A stretch of 40,466 nt of DNA from Mameliella sp. MMSF_3455 (GCF_030733205.1 NZ_JASHJL010000048.1:1-40466); one strand, 5' to 3'; shown: positions 1-9,035, numbered from the stretch's first letter. Program-made: numbers and translations. The notes: a model not told the origin generated them from the sequence alone.

Positions 1-2
1 TG

Positions 3-53
3 CCGCGCGCGGGACAGCCCGGCGGGATTGCCCTTGGCCCGGCGTGCGGCTAG
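3..53 (+). CDS. 3' end of an upstream gene (partial, tentative)
   Basis: A reading frame enters from the left edge and stops at TAG (51-53), 10 bases before the truA start, as expected for the last codons of a co-transcribed upstream gene. Only 16 residues are visible and they do not identify a family. In related genomes fmt often lies upstream of truA, but this tail does not clearly look like an Fmt C-terminus, so the assignment is left open. Confidence 0.25.
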   Translation, partial: PRAGQPGGIALGPACG

Positions 54-63
54 GAGGCGCGTC

Positions 64-831
64 ATGCCCAGGTATGCGCTTTTGGTGGAATATGACGGCC
101 GTCCCTTTGCGGGCTGGCAGCGGCAGGCGGATCAGCCTTCGGTTCAGGCGGCCATCGAGGCCGCGCTGGCCCGGCTGGAGCCGCGTGACCATACCATCGC
201 TGCGGCCGGGCGAACCGATGCAGGGGTTCATGCGCGCGGTCAGGTGGCCCATTGCGACATGGACAAGACCTGGGACCCGTTTCGCCTGTCCGAAGCGCTG
301 AACTTTCACCTCAAGCCCTCACCGGTGGCAATCCGTGCCGCAGCGGCGGTTTCCGACGAGTGGCATGCACGGTTTTCGGCGGTCGAGCGGCGTTACCTGT
401 TCCGGCTGTTGATGCGGCGGGCGCCTGCCACGCTGGAGGCCGGACAGGTCTGGCGCGTCAACCACGAACTGGACGTCGAGGCGATGCGCGACGGCGCGGC
501 CTACCTGCTGGGTCAGCACGACTTCACCACATTCCGGTCGGTCATGTGCCAAGCGAAATCGCCGGTCAAGACGATGGATGAAATCACCATCAGGCGGGTC
601 AAGGGGCTGGCCGGACCCGAAGTGCATTTCTTCCTGCGCGCCCGGAGTTTCCTGCACAACCAGGTGCGCTCTATCGTTGGCACGCTGGAACGGGTCGGCG
701 CCGGTGCCTGGGCGCCGGAAGACGTGAGGACCGCGCTTGAGGCGCAGTCGCGCGCCGCCTGCGGACCCGTTTGCCCGCCGGACGGGCTTAGCCTGATGGG
801 CGTCGGCTATCCGGACGATCCCTTCGCCTGA
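64..831 (+). CDS. truA: tRNA pseudouridine(38-40) synthase TruA
   Basis: The enzyme isomerises uridines 38-40 in the anticodon arm of tRNAs to pseudouridine in the cytoplasm. The 255-aa protein starts with the usual beta strand (YALLVEYDG) and carries the catalytic motif [10 protein letters not shown] with nucleophile Asp52. The C-terminal half has the [13 protein letters not shown] segment typical of TruA. The ATG at 64 was chosen over an upstream in-frame start because AGGAGG sits 7 bases before it and the family begins there. A frame ending 10 bases upstream suggests it is the last gene of an operon. It converges on the PhyH gene. Confidence 0.96.
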   Translation: MPRYALLVEYDGRPFAGWQRQADQPSVQAAIEAALARLEPRDHTIAAAGRTDAGVHARGQVAHCDMDKTWDPFRLSEALNFHLKPSPVAIRAAAAVSDEWHARFSAVERRYLFRLLMRRAPATLEAGQVWRVNHELDVEAMRDGAAYLLGQHDFTTFRSVMCQAKSPVKTMDEITIRRVKGLAGPEVHFFLRARSFLHNQVRSIVGTLERVGAGAWAPEDVRTALEAQSRAACGPVCPPDGLSLMGVGYPDDPFA

Positions 832-885
832 GGCGACCCGCAGCCTTGCGAATTGCGGACCAAAAAGGCGCCCGTCGGACCGAGA

Positions 886-1683
886 TCAGCGGTTGAACAG
901 GATCGGGAACCAATCCTCGCGCAGACGCTGGCCCTCTGCCATGTCGTGACCGGGAAAGGGCGGCGAAGTGGGGCCGGGGCGCGTGACATAACGCGCGTCA
1001 TCCCCCACCAGCCGCAGCGAAAAGGCACGGCGCCGTGTCGGGCTGTCATTGCCGCGCGCACCGTGCAGGATGGCAAAGTTGAAGGCCACGGCATCACCCG
1101 GCTCCAGCGCCCATTCGAGAACCTCCATGCCCTCGGCGTCTGGATCCGGCACCGGCATATAGGCATCCGCGTCGGGATAGAAATCCTCTTCGGACAGCCA
1201 GCGCGTTGGCAGCACGGGCTTTTCCCAGAGGTGCGATCCGGCGACGCAGCGCAGAGTGGCCTCGCGCACCGGGTCCAGCGGGCTCCAGAAACTGACTGTC
1301 TGGCGGCCCTGGACAAAGTAATACGGGCCATCCTGGTGCCAGGGCGTGGGCTTTGAAGTGCCCGGTTCCTTGACCAGCACATGATCGTGGAACAGCTGCG
1401 CGCTGTCCGACCGCATCAGGTCGGCCGCCACCTCGGCCACGGGGGAGCTGCGGATGACCTCTTCGAACTCGGGGATGCGCTGCCAGTTGCAGTAGTCATC
1501 AAAGAAACGCCCGGCCTCGCCTTCCTTGAGGTTTTCAGCCGCGTAGGGGCCTGGTTCTGCCATGTTGCGGGCCACACCGGCGCGCAGGGTTTCGACCAGG
1601 TCGGCCCAGAGACCCCGCACAACCACCACGCCGTTGCGCTGGTAATCGTCGATGTCGGCCTCGGTCAGCAAAGGGTGGGGCAT
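886..1683 (-). CDS. Phytanoyl-CoA dioxygenase (PhyH) family protein
   Basis: A 265-aa Fe(II)/2-oxoglutarate-dependent oxygenase of the PhyH family. The facial triad is visible as the HQD motif (His116, Asp118) and a distal His207 (FAILHGARGN), with a downstream arginine-rich strand (RRRAFSLRL) that would bind 2-oxoglutarate. Family members hydroxylate varied small molecules, and the substrate cannot be read from sequence. It is the last gene of a minus-strand operon, 64 bases after a DUF3726 gene and downstream of an unrecognised 530-aa gene. The ATG at 1683 is preceded by AGGAG on the minus strand. An upstream extension of the frame is non-homologous-looking and was not used. Confidence 0.88.
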   Translation of the reverse strand: MPHPLLTEADIDDYQRNGVVVVRGLWADLVETLRAGVARNMAEPGPYAAENLKEGEAGRFFDDYCNWQRIPEFEEVIRSSPVAEVAADLMRSDSAQLFHDHVLVKEPGTSKPTPWHQDGPYYFVQGRQTVSFWSPLDPVREATLRCVAGSHLWEKPVLPTRWLSEEDFYPDADAYMPVPDPDAEGMEVLEWALEPGDAVAFNFAILHGARGNDSPTRRRAFSLRLVGDDARYVTRPGPTSPPFPGHDMAEGQRLREDWFPILFNR

Positions 1684-1747
1684 GGGAGTCTCCTGAATTT
1701 GGGCGGAGAGAAGCACGGGGCGCCGGTGTGGGCAAGCGGCGCCCGGG

Positions 1748-2269
1748 TCAGTCGTTGTCGATGTCACCCGCGCCTGCGCCGGCGCTGCGCGAACTGTCCG
1801 ATGCCGGGACATATGTCCGGGCCGCGAGGGAGGACAGCCGATCCATCAAAGGCGGATCCACCGCGATGCGCGGCGGCAGGGCTGCGGCCCCGTCCCGGTC
1901 GGGACCGGTTTCCAAAAGCAACCGTGGCAATCCGTCCTCGCTTTGTCCCAGCTCGGCGAGCGCGATGTGCAGGCCGGCCAGCCGGGCATAGGCCGGAGCC
2001 AGCGCCTCGTCCCCTGATTGCAGGGTGAGGGTGATCCGTGGACCGGCAAGATCGACGGCACGCCGGATGTCCTCGACCAGCAGCGGAAGGCGCAGGATCG
2101 GGCTGTCGCCGGGATCGGACAGCGCGTCCAGCAAGGCCTGCGCCTCTCCGCCGCCGGCGAGGTACTGCACCGCAGCGGCGCCAAAGACCTGGGCCTGGTG
2201 CGGGGGGAAGCCGGCGCCGCGCGCGGCCTTTTGCGCGAGGGCGGCTATTTCATTGGCGGAATAGCTCAT
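1748..2269 (-). CDS. DUF3726 family protein
   Basis: A 173-aa acidic cytoplasmic protein without signal peptide or membrane segment. The N-terminus (MSYSANEIAALAQKAARGAG) and the length match my recollection of DUF3726, a family of unknown function known mainly from alphaproteobacteria. The N-terminal helix resembles the start of malate/lactate dehydrogenase-like proteins (EIAALAQKAARGAGFPPHQAQVFG), so a remote relation is possible, but no nucleotide-binding motif is visible. Its ATG overlaps the stop of the upstream 530-aa gene by 4 bases, so translation is probably coupled. The PhyH dioxygenase follows after 64 bases. Together they form a three-gene unit whose substrate is unknown. Confidence 0.75.
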   Translation of the reverse strand: MSYSANEIAALAQKAARGAGFPPHQAQVFGAAAVQYLAGGGEAQALLDALSDPGDSPILRLPLLVEDIRRAVDLAGPRITLTLQSGDEALAPAYARLAGLHIALAELGQSEDGLPRLLLETGPDRDGAAALPPRIAVDPPLMDRLSSLAARTYVPASDSSRSAGAGAGDIDND

Positions 2270-3858
2270 GCGCCCAACCCCGCAAGCCACCAGTCATCGG
2301 CCCGCGCAGTCCCCAGGTCCTCTGGCAGCGGGGCTCCTTGGGCAAGGGTGATGCGGGTCCAGCGGTCGGATTTCGGATCGAACTTGGTGGCGCCGAAAAA
2401 GGCCAGCTTGCAGCGCAGCATGTCGATCGGCAGACAGCTTTCGGCGATCAGGTTGTCCCGGATTTCGGCATAGGGATGCGCGACCAGACAGGCGACCCGG
2501 GCGAGGGCCAGTTCATGTTCGGGCCGTGCGGAGCGAAAGGCGCGCAGGTCCGTGACGCCGTCCAGCGCACGCCAAAGCGCTTGTACGCGCCGCCCAATGT
2601 CCAGCGGGCTTTCACGTTCTGCCCCGGGGTCGTCGAAACGATCGCCCAGCCGGGGTTCCAGCTTTTCCTCGGAAACGTACCAGAACCGGCGTTGCTGTGC
2701 GGCCTCGTCGAAATCCAACTGCAGCGCCCAGTCGAAATGCGTCTCGATGGCCGCGCGCAGGGATCGGGCGTCCTCAAATCCATTTGCCGGCGGGGCCAGC
2801 GGGTCGGTCATGGCTGCTGCGAGGTCGTCCACGATGTCTCCGAACGGTTCCAGCGCCAGCGCGACACACAGTTCCTGCGTATCGACCGAGAATGCCTCGG
2901 ACCGGCGGATAAGCGCGTCGATGGGCGCGTCGTCCGGCAGGTCCTCTACAAAGCCGCGCAGTGCCGGCCATTCGGTCCGGATCCGGTCGATCCGCGCCTG
3001 ATGGTCCGGGTCGGGCACCTGCCATTCATCAAGGTGCGCGGCGACACGGTTGCACAGATCGGTCAGCCGGGAGCGATTTGCGGGGTCCAGCGCGGGCAGG
3101 GCGCGGACCCTTGCCAGCGCGGTTTCGCGTGCCTGCATCCAGTTGTTCAGCAGAACGGGATGCGACACCAGGAAGGGGGCCATGCCCAGCCCTGTTGAAT
3201 TGCCGATGCCAAGGTGGCGTTTCAGGGCCGGATCCAGGGCCGCGCCGCCCAGGTGTTCGACAAGATCGTGGGTAAAGCTGCGGATGAGCCAGACCGTCAG
3301 CATCTCGGCGGCAAAGGCACCCTCGATCCCGGGGCGGTCCGCGATCAGGCCTCGGTCGGCGATGCCGAACTTGCCATTTCCGTAGACCGCCGTTGTCCGC
3401 ATCAGGTAGCCGACCCGGTTGACCAAGTCCGCATCCGGTTGCTGGCCCTTACGCAGGCGCTCGACCACATGGGCAAAGAGCCGCAGGGACTTGTTCGCGC
3501 GCGACAGCACGAGGTCTCTTTCCGTGTAGCGGGCGGCCTCCTGCTGCGGGGCGGCGGCGCAGATGCGGGCGATTTCCTCGGCGTTGGGGATGCCGTCGTA
3601 AAGGACGTAGGCCGTGTCCCAGGCCGTTGCGATCACGCGGTCAGTGCGCATCTCGTCGGGGAGGTGGGTCGAGACGGCGACAAGGCTGTAGTCGTACCCG
3701 CCCAATGCAATGGTATAGACCGCATGGCCGAAACCATCTGCGCCGATGTTCCAGACCGGTCGCCGCAGCCTGGCGCCTTCGGCGGCCAGGCGCCGGGTCA
3801 GAACCCGCAGAAAGCTCAACCGCGTGGGAAAGCTGGCGCCCATGCGGTGCAGGCGCAT
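2266..3858 (-). CDS. Conserved hypothetical protein, first gene of a DUF3726/PhyH operon
   Basis: I do not recognise the function. The 530-aa protein is coding by its codon pattern and by its 4-base overlap with the DUF3726 gene. It has no signal peptide and no obvious transmembrane helix. Notable segments are GASFPTRLSFLRVL near the start, a mixed stretch with WDTAYVLYDGIPNAEEI, a glycine-containing YGNGKFGIADR, and GIGNSTGLGMAPFLVSHP in the middle, which looks like a conserved loop. The C-terminal half is helical and acidic. The start is uncertain: ATG 3858 (AGGT just upstream) precedes the conserved-looking part, while ATG 3915 would add 19 residues. It is transcribed away from the M20 amidohydrolase gene and leads the operon with DUF3726 and PhyH. 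Confidence 0.7.
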   Translation of the reverse strand: MRLHRMGASFPTRLSFLRVLTRRLAAEGARLRRPVWNIGADGFGHAVYTIALGGYDYSLVAVSTHLPDEMRTDRVIATAWDTAYVLYDGIPNAEEIARICAAAPQQEAARYTERDLVLSRANKSLRLFAHVVERLRKGQQPDADLVNRVGYLMRTTAVYGNGKFGIADRGLIADRPGIEGAFAAEMLTVWLIRSFTHDLVEHLGGAALDPALKRHLGIGNSTGLGMAPFLVSHPVLLNNWMQARETALARVRALPALDPANRSRLTDLCNRVAAHLDEWQVPDPDHQARIDRIRTEWPALRGFVEDLPDDAPIDALIRRSEAFSVDTQELCVALALEPFGDIVDDLAAAMTDPLAPPANGFEDARSLRAAIETHFDWALQLDFDEAAQQRRFWYVSEEKLEPRLGDRFDDPGAERESPLDIGRRVQALWRALDGVTDLRAFRSARPEHELALARVACLVAHPYAEIRDNLIAESCLPIDMLRCKLAFFGATKFDPKSDRWTRITLAQGAPLPEDLGTARADDWWLAGLGA

Positions 3859-4016
3859 GACCTGTGACGGCGGGCGCAGACCGGTCCGGGGCGAGGGGCA
3901 GGCGAGATCCTTCATGTGGTTACTGTGCCAGCTAGATCGCAAGCTGGGAAGGGCCTGCCGGGCTTGCGTCCGGGCCTTGCACCGTGAAAGGCTGCGCTAT
4001 CAGCAAGGGGGATGGC

Positions 4017-5159
4017 ATGTCGGCAGCGGATGCGATCGACGCGAACATCGTGCAACGGGCGCGGGCCTTGCGCCATGCACTGCACCGGGCGCCGGAATTG
4101 TCCGGGGCCGAACACGCCACTGCCCTGCGCATCGCCGCAGAGATGCGGACCCTGGGTGCGTCCGAGGTCATTACCGGGCTGGGGAGAACCGGCGTGGCGG
4201 CGGTCTTTGGCAAAGGGGAAGGCGGGCTATTGATCCGGTGCGAACTGGACGCCCTGCCGATCGAGGAAACGGGCACGCCCGAATGGCGGTCGGAACAGGC
4301 TGGCGTGGCGCATCTTTGCGGGCACGATGGCCACATGGCGATCCTGCACGCGGTGGCGCAGGCCCTGTCGCGAAACCCGCCCACGGGTCGGGTGATCCTG
4401 TTGTTCCAGCCGGCCGAAGAAACCGGCGCGGGCGCGCGCGCCGTGCTGGCGGACCCGCGCTTTGCGACGCTGGGCGCGCGGATGGCGATTTCCTTGCACA
4501 ATCTGCCCGGTTTGCCGCTGGGCGCTGTGGCCCTGCGACAGGGGCCGGTCAACTGTGCCTCGCGCGGGTTGCGCGTGCGTTTGAACGGGCGAACCGCCCA
4601 TGCCTCGCAGCCTGAGACGGGCCAGTCGCCGGGCGTGGCGCTGGCCGCCCTGATCCCGGGACTGGCGGGGCTCGGCCGGGATCTGCCGACCGACGACCCG
4701 GGGTTCCGGCTGGCCACCGTGACACATGCCCGGCTGGGTGTCCCGGCCTTTGGCGTAGCCCCGGGAGAAGCCGATCTTTACGTCACCCTGCGGACCCTGT
4801 TGGATGACCAGATGGCCGATCTCGAGGCCGAGGCACGCGGCATGATCGCCGGAGCGGCACGGGGCTTTGACACTGAAATCACGGTGCACGAGGCCTTTGG
4901 CCATTGTGTGAACGCGCCCGAGGCGGTGACTCTGCTGGAACGCGCGGTCGAAGGGCTGCCGCGCAAGGACGCCGCCGTGCCCATGCGCGCCTCGGAGGAT
5001 TTCGGGCTGTTCGGCAACAGGATGCCCTCTGCCATGTTCTTCCTTGGTGCCGGAGAGGAAGCGCCGGCGCTGCACAATCCGGACTATGATTTCCCGGACG
5101 AGCTGATCGGGATCGGCGCGTCTGTCTTTCTGCGCGCCATCGACGCGCAGGCCGGCTGA
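4017..5159 (+). CDS. M20 family amidohydrolase (hippurate/IAA-amino-acid hydrolase type)
   Basis: A 380-aa cytoplasmic metallo-amidohydrolase of the M20D group, which cleaves N-acyl amino acids. Metal-binding motifs are all present: LCGHDGH (Cys and His ligands), FQPAEETGAG (catalytic and bridging Glu), SLHN (His) and the late LHNPDYDFPD (His). The dimerisation lid domain starts around the HASQPETGQSPG segment, and RASEDFGLF is the usual late motif. The length is typical. ATG 4017 follows a GGGGGAT Shine-Dalgarno-like run, while the upstream GTG in frame lacks one. The substrate (acetyl-, benzoyl- or indole-acetyl amino acids) cannot be specified. It is divergent from the 530-aa hypothetical gene and followed after 56 bases by the NADAR gene. 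Confidence 0.9.
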   Translation: MSAADAIDANIVQRARALRHALHRAPELSGAEHATALRIAAEMRTLGASEVITGLGRTGVAAVFGKGEGGLLIRCELDALPIEETGTPEWRSEQAGVAHLCGHDGHMAILHAVAQALSRNPPTGRVILLFQPAEETGAGARAVLADPRFATLGARMAISLHNLPGLPLGAVALRQGPVNCASRGLRVRLNGRTAHASQPETGQSPGVALAALIPGLAGLGRDLPTDDPGFRLATVTHARLGVPAFGVAPGEADLYVTLRTLLDDQMADLEAEARGMIAGAARGFDTEITVHEAFGHCVNAPEAVTLLERAVEGLPRKDAAVPMRASEDFGLFGNRMPSAMFFLGAGEEAPALHNPDYDFPDELIGIGASVFLRAIDAQAG

Positions 5160-5215
5160 GGGCACGTCGGGAATACCGGACTGGCGGCGCGACCGCTTTC
5201 GGGCTCTCTGGGGCC

Positions 5216-5656
5216 ATGACCGACACCATCTATTTCTACGCCCAGACCGACCCATACGGAGAGTTCTCGAACTTCGCGCCCTATGGCGTGGACAAGGAGG
5301 GCCTGTGGTGGCGTACGGTCGAGCATTTTTTCCAGGCGATGAAGTTTCACGACATGGCCCACCGTGAACGCATCCGCCTGTGCTCGCGTCCGAAGCAGGC
5401 CAAGGCGCTGGGCATGTCCCGCGAGATCCCGCTGCGTGATGACTGGGAAGAGGTCAAGGACGGGATCATGCTCGAGGCCGTGCGGGACAAGTTCACCCTG
5501 CATCGGGGGCCGCGAGACCTGTTGCTGTCCACCCGGGATGCGCTGATCGTGGAGAACGCGCCGATGGATGCCTACTGGGGATCCGGGCCGGACGGGCAGG
5601 GGCTGAACCGGCTGGGCGAGATCCTGATGCAGGTGCGCGAGGAATTGCGTGGCTGA
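5216..5656 (+). CDS. NADAR family protein (YbiA-like N-glycosidase)
   Basis: A 146-aa single-domain protein of the NADAR family (DUF1768). Visible family marks are the N-terminal GEFSNFAPYGV (aromatic-rich), WWRTVEHFFQAMKF with the conserved Glu-His, SRPKQAKALG, and the C-terminal DAYWGSGPDGQGLNRLGEIL (W-G-G-N-x-L-G pattern). Family members act as N-glycosidases on riboflavin-pathway intermediates (YbiA/RibX) or remove ADP-ribose from guanine in nucleic acid, and the exact substrate here is not known. No ribosyltransferase partner or toxin is adjacent. It converges on the alcohol dehydrogenase gene with only 2 bases between stops, so no separate terminator fits between them. Confidence 0.9.
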   Translation: MTDTIYFYAQTDPYGEFSNFAPYGVDKEGLWWRTVEHFFQAMKFHDMAHRERIRLCSRPKQAKALGMSREIPLRDDWEEVKDGIMLEAVRDKFTLHRGPRDLLLSTRDALIVENAPMDAYWGSGPDGQGLNRLGEILMQVREELRG

Positions 5657-5658
5657 GG

Positions 5659-6696
5659 TCAGAACCGGGTGATGACCGTCACGCCGCGCGCCTGAAAACT
5701 GTCCATCTCCATCAGCGCTGGCACCGCCTCTTCCAGGCTGATCCGCTCTCCGATCAGCTGGTCAGGCGACAAGGCGCCGCTGGCGATCATGTCCAGCATC
5801 GCTCCGTAGCGATGCGCCTGCATGCCGTGGCTGCCTAGGATTTCCAGTTCCCAGCCGATCACGCGATCCATCGGCAGGGGCGGGCGGCTCTGGTCGGCCA
5901 GCAGCAAGCCGACCTGCACATGTCGGCCGCGCTTGCGCAGGCACAGGATCGAGTTGGCGCAGGTGTCGGGGTGGCCGAGTGCATCTATCGAAAGATGCGC
6001 GCCGCCGCGCGTCAGGTCGTGCACGGCCTCCGGGACGTTCCCGGCGCGCGCGTCCACGACTGCCGTGGCGCCCACGCCGCGCGCCATGTCCAGCTTGTCC
6101 GCGTCGATGTCCACCGCCAGGACCCGCGCGCCCATCGCCCGCGCGATCATGATGGCAGAGAGGCCCACGCCACCGCAGCCATGTACGGCGATCCATTCGC
6201 CGCCACAGACCCGTCCCTGGTCGACTACGGCGCGGAAACTGGTGGCAAATCGGCAACCCAGGCTGGCCGCAGTGTCGAACGCCATGTCCGGCGGCAACCC
6301 GATGAGGTTCAGGTCGGCCTGCGGCAGGGCGACGTATTCGGCATAGCTGCCCCAATGTGTGAAGCCGGGCTGAAACTGGTTGTCGCAGACCTGTTGCTGC
6401 CCCGCGTGACATTCCGGGCAGTTGCCACAGGAGCAGATGAAGGGGACCGTCACCCGGTCGCCCTCGGACCAGCGCGTGACGCCGTCGCCAACCGCCGCGA
6501 TAGTGCCGGCCAATTCATGTCCGGGCACATGCGGCGGCTCGATGTCGGGGTCGTGCCCCATCCATCCGTGCCAATCGCTGCGGCAGAGGCCCGTCGCCTC
6601 GACCTTCAGCACGACGCCACCCGGTGCGGGCGCGGGATCGGGCAGGGAGGTGAGCCTCGGCGGCGCGCCGAAAGCTTCATAGAGCATGGCTTTCAT
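5659..6696 (-). CDS. Zinc-dependent alcohol dehydrogenase (MDR superfamily)
   Basis: A 345-aa medium-chain NAD(P)-dependent dehydrogenase. Catalytic zinc ligands are Cys38 and His60-Glu61 (PGHELAG). A structural zinc loop with several closely spaced cysteines follows (Cys88 to Cys104). The Rossmann motif is [15 protein letters not shown], followed by an acidic residue ([10 protein letters not shown]) that favours NAD over NADP. The substrate is unknown. The gene starts 21 bases after the stop of the M19 dipeptidase-like gene and is probably co-transcribed with it, so the two may act on related compounds. The start ATG at 6696 matches the family N-terminus ([10 protein letters not shown]). Confidence 0.92.
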   Translation of the reverse strand: MKAMLYEAFGAPPRLTSLPDPAPAPGGVVLKVEATGLCRSDWHGWMGHDPDIEPPHVPGHELAGTIAAVGDGVTRWSEGDRVTVPFICSCGNCPECHAGQQQVCDNQFQPGFTHWGSYAEYVALPQADLNLIGLPPDMAFDTAASLGCRFATSFRAVVDQGRVCGGEWIAVHGCGGVGLSAIMIARAMGARVLAVDIDADKLDMARGVGATAVVDARAGNVPEAVHDLTRGGAHLSIDALGHPDTCANSILCLRKRGRHVQVGLLLADQSRPPLPMDRVIGWELEILGSHGMQAHRYGAMLDMIASGALSPDQLIGERISLEEAVPALMEMDSFQARGVTVITRF

Positions 6697-6717
6697 TGGG
6701 TGTCCTTTCAGGCCCCG

Positions 6718-7698
6718 TCAGGCGGGACCAAAGCTCATCTCGTAGAACCGCAGCCAGTTTCCGCCCAGGAGGCCGTCCGTTTCGGCCCGCGAAAAGCCAA
6801 TCTCGCGCAGCCCGTCGCGAATGTTGTCCCAGTCGCGGTTGTTCTGGAACCAGTCCGGCATCGGCGGGAACCCGGGCGCGGCGGCCGAGCCTTCGCCATA
6901 GTCGATGTTCTTGGTCCAGCGCCCCACGCGCATCCATTCGACGACGCTGTCCGGCTGGTCCTGGCACAGGTCGCTGCCCATGCCGAGGTTGTCTGCCCCG
7001 TAGCGATCGGCGGCCTCTGCCACCATCTCGCAGAACCCGGTGAGGGAACAGTTCGTGCCGCCCGCCAGGTGATGCGGATAGAGCGAAAAGCCCAGCATCC
7101 CGCCGGAGTTGGTCAGGGCGCGCAGGACCTCGTCCGACTTGTTGCGCAGGGCGGGGTGCCACCAGTCGGGATTGGCATGGGTGATGGCAATGGGGCGGGT
7201 CGAATGGTCGATCGCTTCCAGCGTCGAACGCTCTGCCGAATGGCTCATGTCGATGACCAACCCGACGCGGTTCATCTCTGCCACCACGGCGCGGCCCATG
7301 CGTGTCAGGCCTGTGTCGTCTTCCTCGTAGCAGCCGGTCGCTAGCAGAGACTGGTTGTTGTAGGTCAGTTGCATGAAGCGCACGCCCAGCTGGTGCACGA
7401 TCTCGACAAGGCCGATGTCATCCTCGATGGGCGAGGGATTCTGAAACCCGAAAAAGACGGCGGTGCGGCCGGTCTCCTGGGCCTCGCGGACATGCGCCGC
7501 CTCTGTCCCGCGCATGATCAGATCGGGATAGCGTTCGAACCAGCGGTTCCAGCGTTCGAGGTTCAGCACCATCTCGCGAAAGCTTTCGTGGTAGGCGATG
7601 GTGACATGGATCGCGTCCACGCCGCCCGCGCGCAATTGACGAAAGACCTTTTCGGAAAAGTTGCAGTATTGCAGGTTGTCGATAAGCGGTGCTGTCAT
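6718..7698 (-). CDS. Peptidase M19 (membrane dipeptidase-like) with altered metal site
   Basis: A 326-aa TIM-barrel protein of the renal-dipeptidase family M19, soluble (no signal peptide). Late ligand motifs are intact: DMSHS (His153), ITHANPD (His174) and MGSDLCQD (Asp243). The N-terminal His-x-Asp of the family is absent, the equivalent stretch reading LIDNLQYCN, and the bridging glutamate appears as Gln86 (FGFQNPSP). The usual two-zinc site is therefore probably changed to one metal or to another chemistry. Similar Roseobacter proteins are annotated as dipeptidases, but peptidase activity here is doubtful. It leads a pair with the zinc alcohol dehydrogenase (21-base gap). Its start codon lies opposite the region upstream of the desaturase. 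Confidence 0.85.
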   Translation of the reverse strand: MTAPLIDNLQYCNFSEKVFRQLRAGGVDAIHVTIAYHESFREMVLNLERWNRWFERYPDLIMRGTEAAHVREAQETGRTAVFFGFQNPSPIEDDIGLVEIVHQLGVRFMQLTYNNQSLLATGCYEEDDTGLTRMGRAVVAEMNRVGLVIDMSHSAERSTLEAIDHSTRPIAITHANPDWWHPALRNKSDEVLRALTNSGGMLGFSLYPHHLAGGTNCSLTGFCEMVAEAADRYGADNLGMGSDLCQDQPDSVVEWMRVGRWTKNIDYGEGSAAAPGFPPMPDWFQNNRDWDNIRDGLREIGFSRAETDGLLGGNWLRFYEMSFGPA

Positions 7699-7867
7699 GA
7701 CGAAGACGCTAGCCCTGTGCGCTGTTTCACGCAATGCCGTCAACAGCGCCCCTTGGCTGCCCGTTCGTCCCGATGATCCGGAGGCACCCGCGGCGGAATC
7801 CCTGACTTGTGCTGAAGGCAGGCTCTGGCCGATCCTTCGGCAACCGTGGCAGAAGGTGCAGGGCGCA

Positions 7868-8818
7868 ATGTTCCAGGCAGCGCAAGACATGGACGCGGGT
7901 GCAAGCCCGGCCCCGACGATGGGTATTGTGTCCAGTGAACGGGTGAGGGTCGTGCCGGGCACTGACCCCTGCACCGGGCGCATCCACTGGGCACCGGCAA
8001 AGTCCATCTGGTGGTTTGTGCATGCCCTTGGCGGTGTTCTGGCGATTACGGTTTTTCCGTCCTGGGGTGGTCTGGCAGTATTCCTGCTGCTGACGGGGAT
8101 CACCATTTGCGCGGGTCATTCCGTCGGCATGCACCGCCTGCTGATCCATCGCAGTTTCGAGACCTCCAAGCCCTTGGAGTATCTACTTGTCTGGTTGGGT
8201 GTCCTTGTCGGCATGGCGGGGCCCTTTGGCATGATCCGCGCCCATGACATGCGCGACTGGCACCAGCGACAGGCCAACTGCCCGCCGCTTCCGTCGCACG
8301 GCGCCGGGCCGCTGAAAGACGCTTGGTGGCAGATGCATTGCGAATTCCGGCTCGACCATCCGCCGGTTTTCGAGATCGAACCGGAGATTGCGCAGGACCA
8401 GGTCTATCGCGGGATCGAACGCCTGTGGTGGGCGCAACAACTTCCCGTCGCGCTGGTGCTGTTTGCCTTGGGCGGCTGGGGCTGGGTGCTTTGGGGGGTG
8501 TCGCTGCGGATCGTGGTCTCGCTGACCGGGCACTGGGCCATCGGCCACGCGGCCCACAAGGGTGGGCAGCAGGACTGGACCATCGACGGACTGCCGGTGC
8601 AGGGGTACAACCTGCCTTGTTTTGGCCCGATCACCTTCGGCGAGAACTGGCACGGCAATCACCATGCCTTTCCGCATTCCGCGCGGCTGGGCGTCCTTCC
8701 GGGACAGTCGGATCCGGGCTTTCGTTTGATCCAGTCGCTGGCCTGGCTGGGGCTGGCCCGCGGCATCCGCCTGCCGCACAGCGCCCCGCCGCGCGCCGGT
8801 CTGCGGCGGCTAGACTGA
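7868..8818 (+). CDS. Fatty acid / acyl-CoA desaturase
   Basis: A membrane-bound di-iron desaturase of about 316 aa. The three histidine boxes are visible: GHSVGMHRLLIH, HDMRDWHQ and HGNHHAFPHS near the C-terminus. Hydrophobic segments flank them (SIWWFVHALGGVLAITVF, GGLAVFLLLTGITICAG, YLLVWLGVLVGMAGPFG, LPVALVLFALGGWGWVLWG). The likely role is introducing a double bond into an acyl chain at the inner membrane, with regiochemistry unknown. The start is uncertain. ATG 7868 has AAGG 9 bases upstream, ATG 7919 lies closer to the conserved ERVRVVPGTDP segment, and ATG 7697 would overlap the divergent M19 start. It is divergent from the M19-ADH pair. Confidence 0.88.
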   Translation: MFQAAQDMDAGASPAPTMGIVSSERVRVVPGTDPCTGRIHWAPAKSIWWFVHALGGVLAITVFPSWGGLAVFLLLTGITICAGHSVGMHRLLIHRSFETSKPLEYLLVWLGVLVGMAGPFGMIRAHDMRDWHQRQANCPPLPSHGAGPLKDAWWQMHCEFRLDHPPVFEIEPEIAQDQVYRGIERLWWAQQLPVALVLFALGGWGWVLWGVSLRIVVSLTGHWAIGHAAHKGGQQDWTIDGLPVQGYNLPCFGPITFGENWHGNHHAFPHSARLGVLPGQSDPGFRLIQSLAWLGLARGIRLPHSAPPRAGLRRLD

Positions 8819-9035
8819 GACGCCCGTGTTTTAACGCTTTTCTTTCGCCCGTTATCCGTCTATCTGCGCAGCATGATGCACGCGACCCGAACCCGACGAG
8901 CCTGAGCTCATCGTTTCCGCGCCCCTGACCGGGCGTGACGTCCTGCGTCATATCTCCCTTCAAAACATGGCCCTTCTTGACTTGGCCCCCCGGCCTTGCC
9001 ACCAATCGGGCTTCCACACTTTCGAGGACTGCGAC

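Noticed and set aside
5920-7344. Plus-strand frame of 474 codons opposite the alcohol dehydrogenase and M19 genes
   Set aside because: It spans two real minus-strand genes and the gap between them, and its translation has no recognisable domain.
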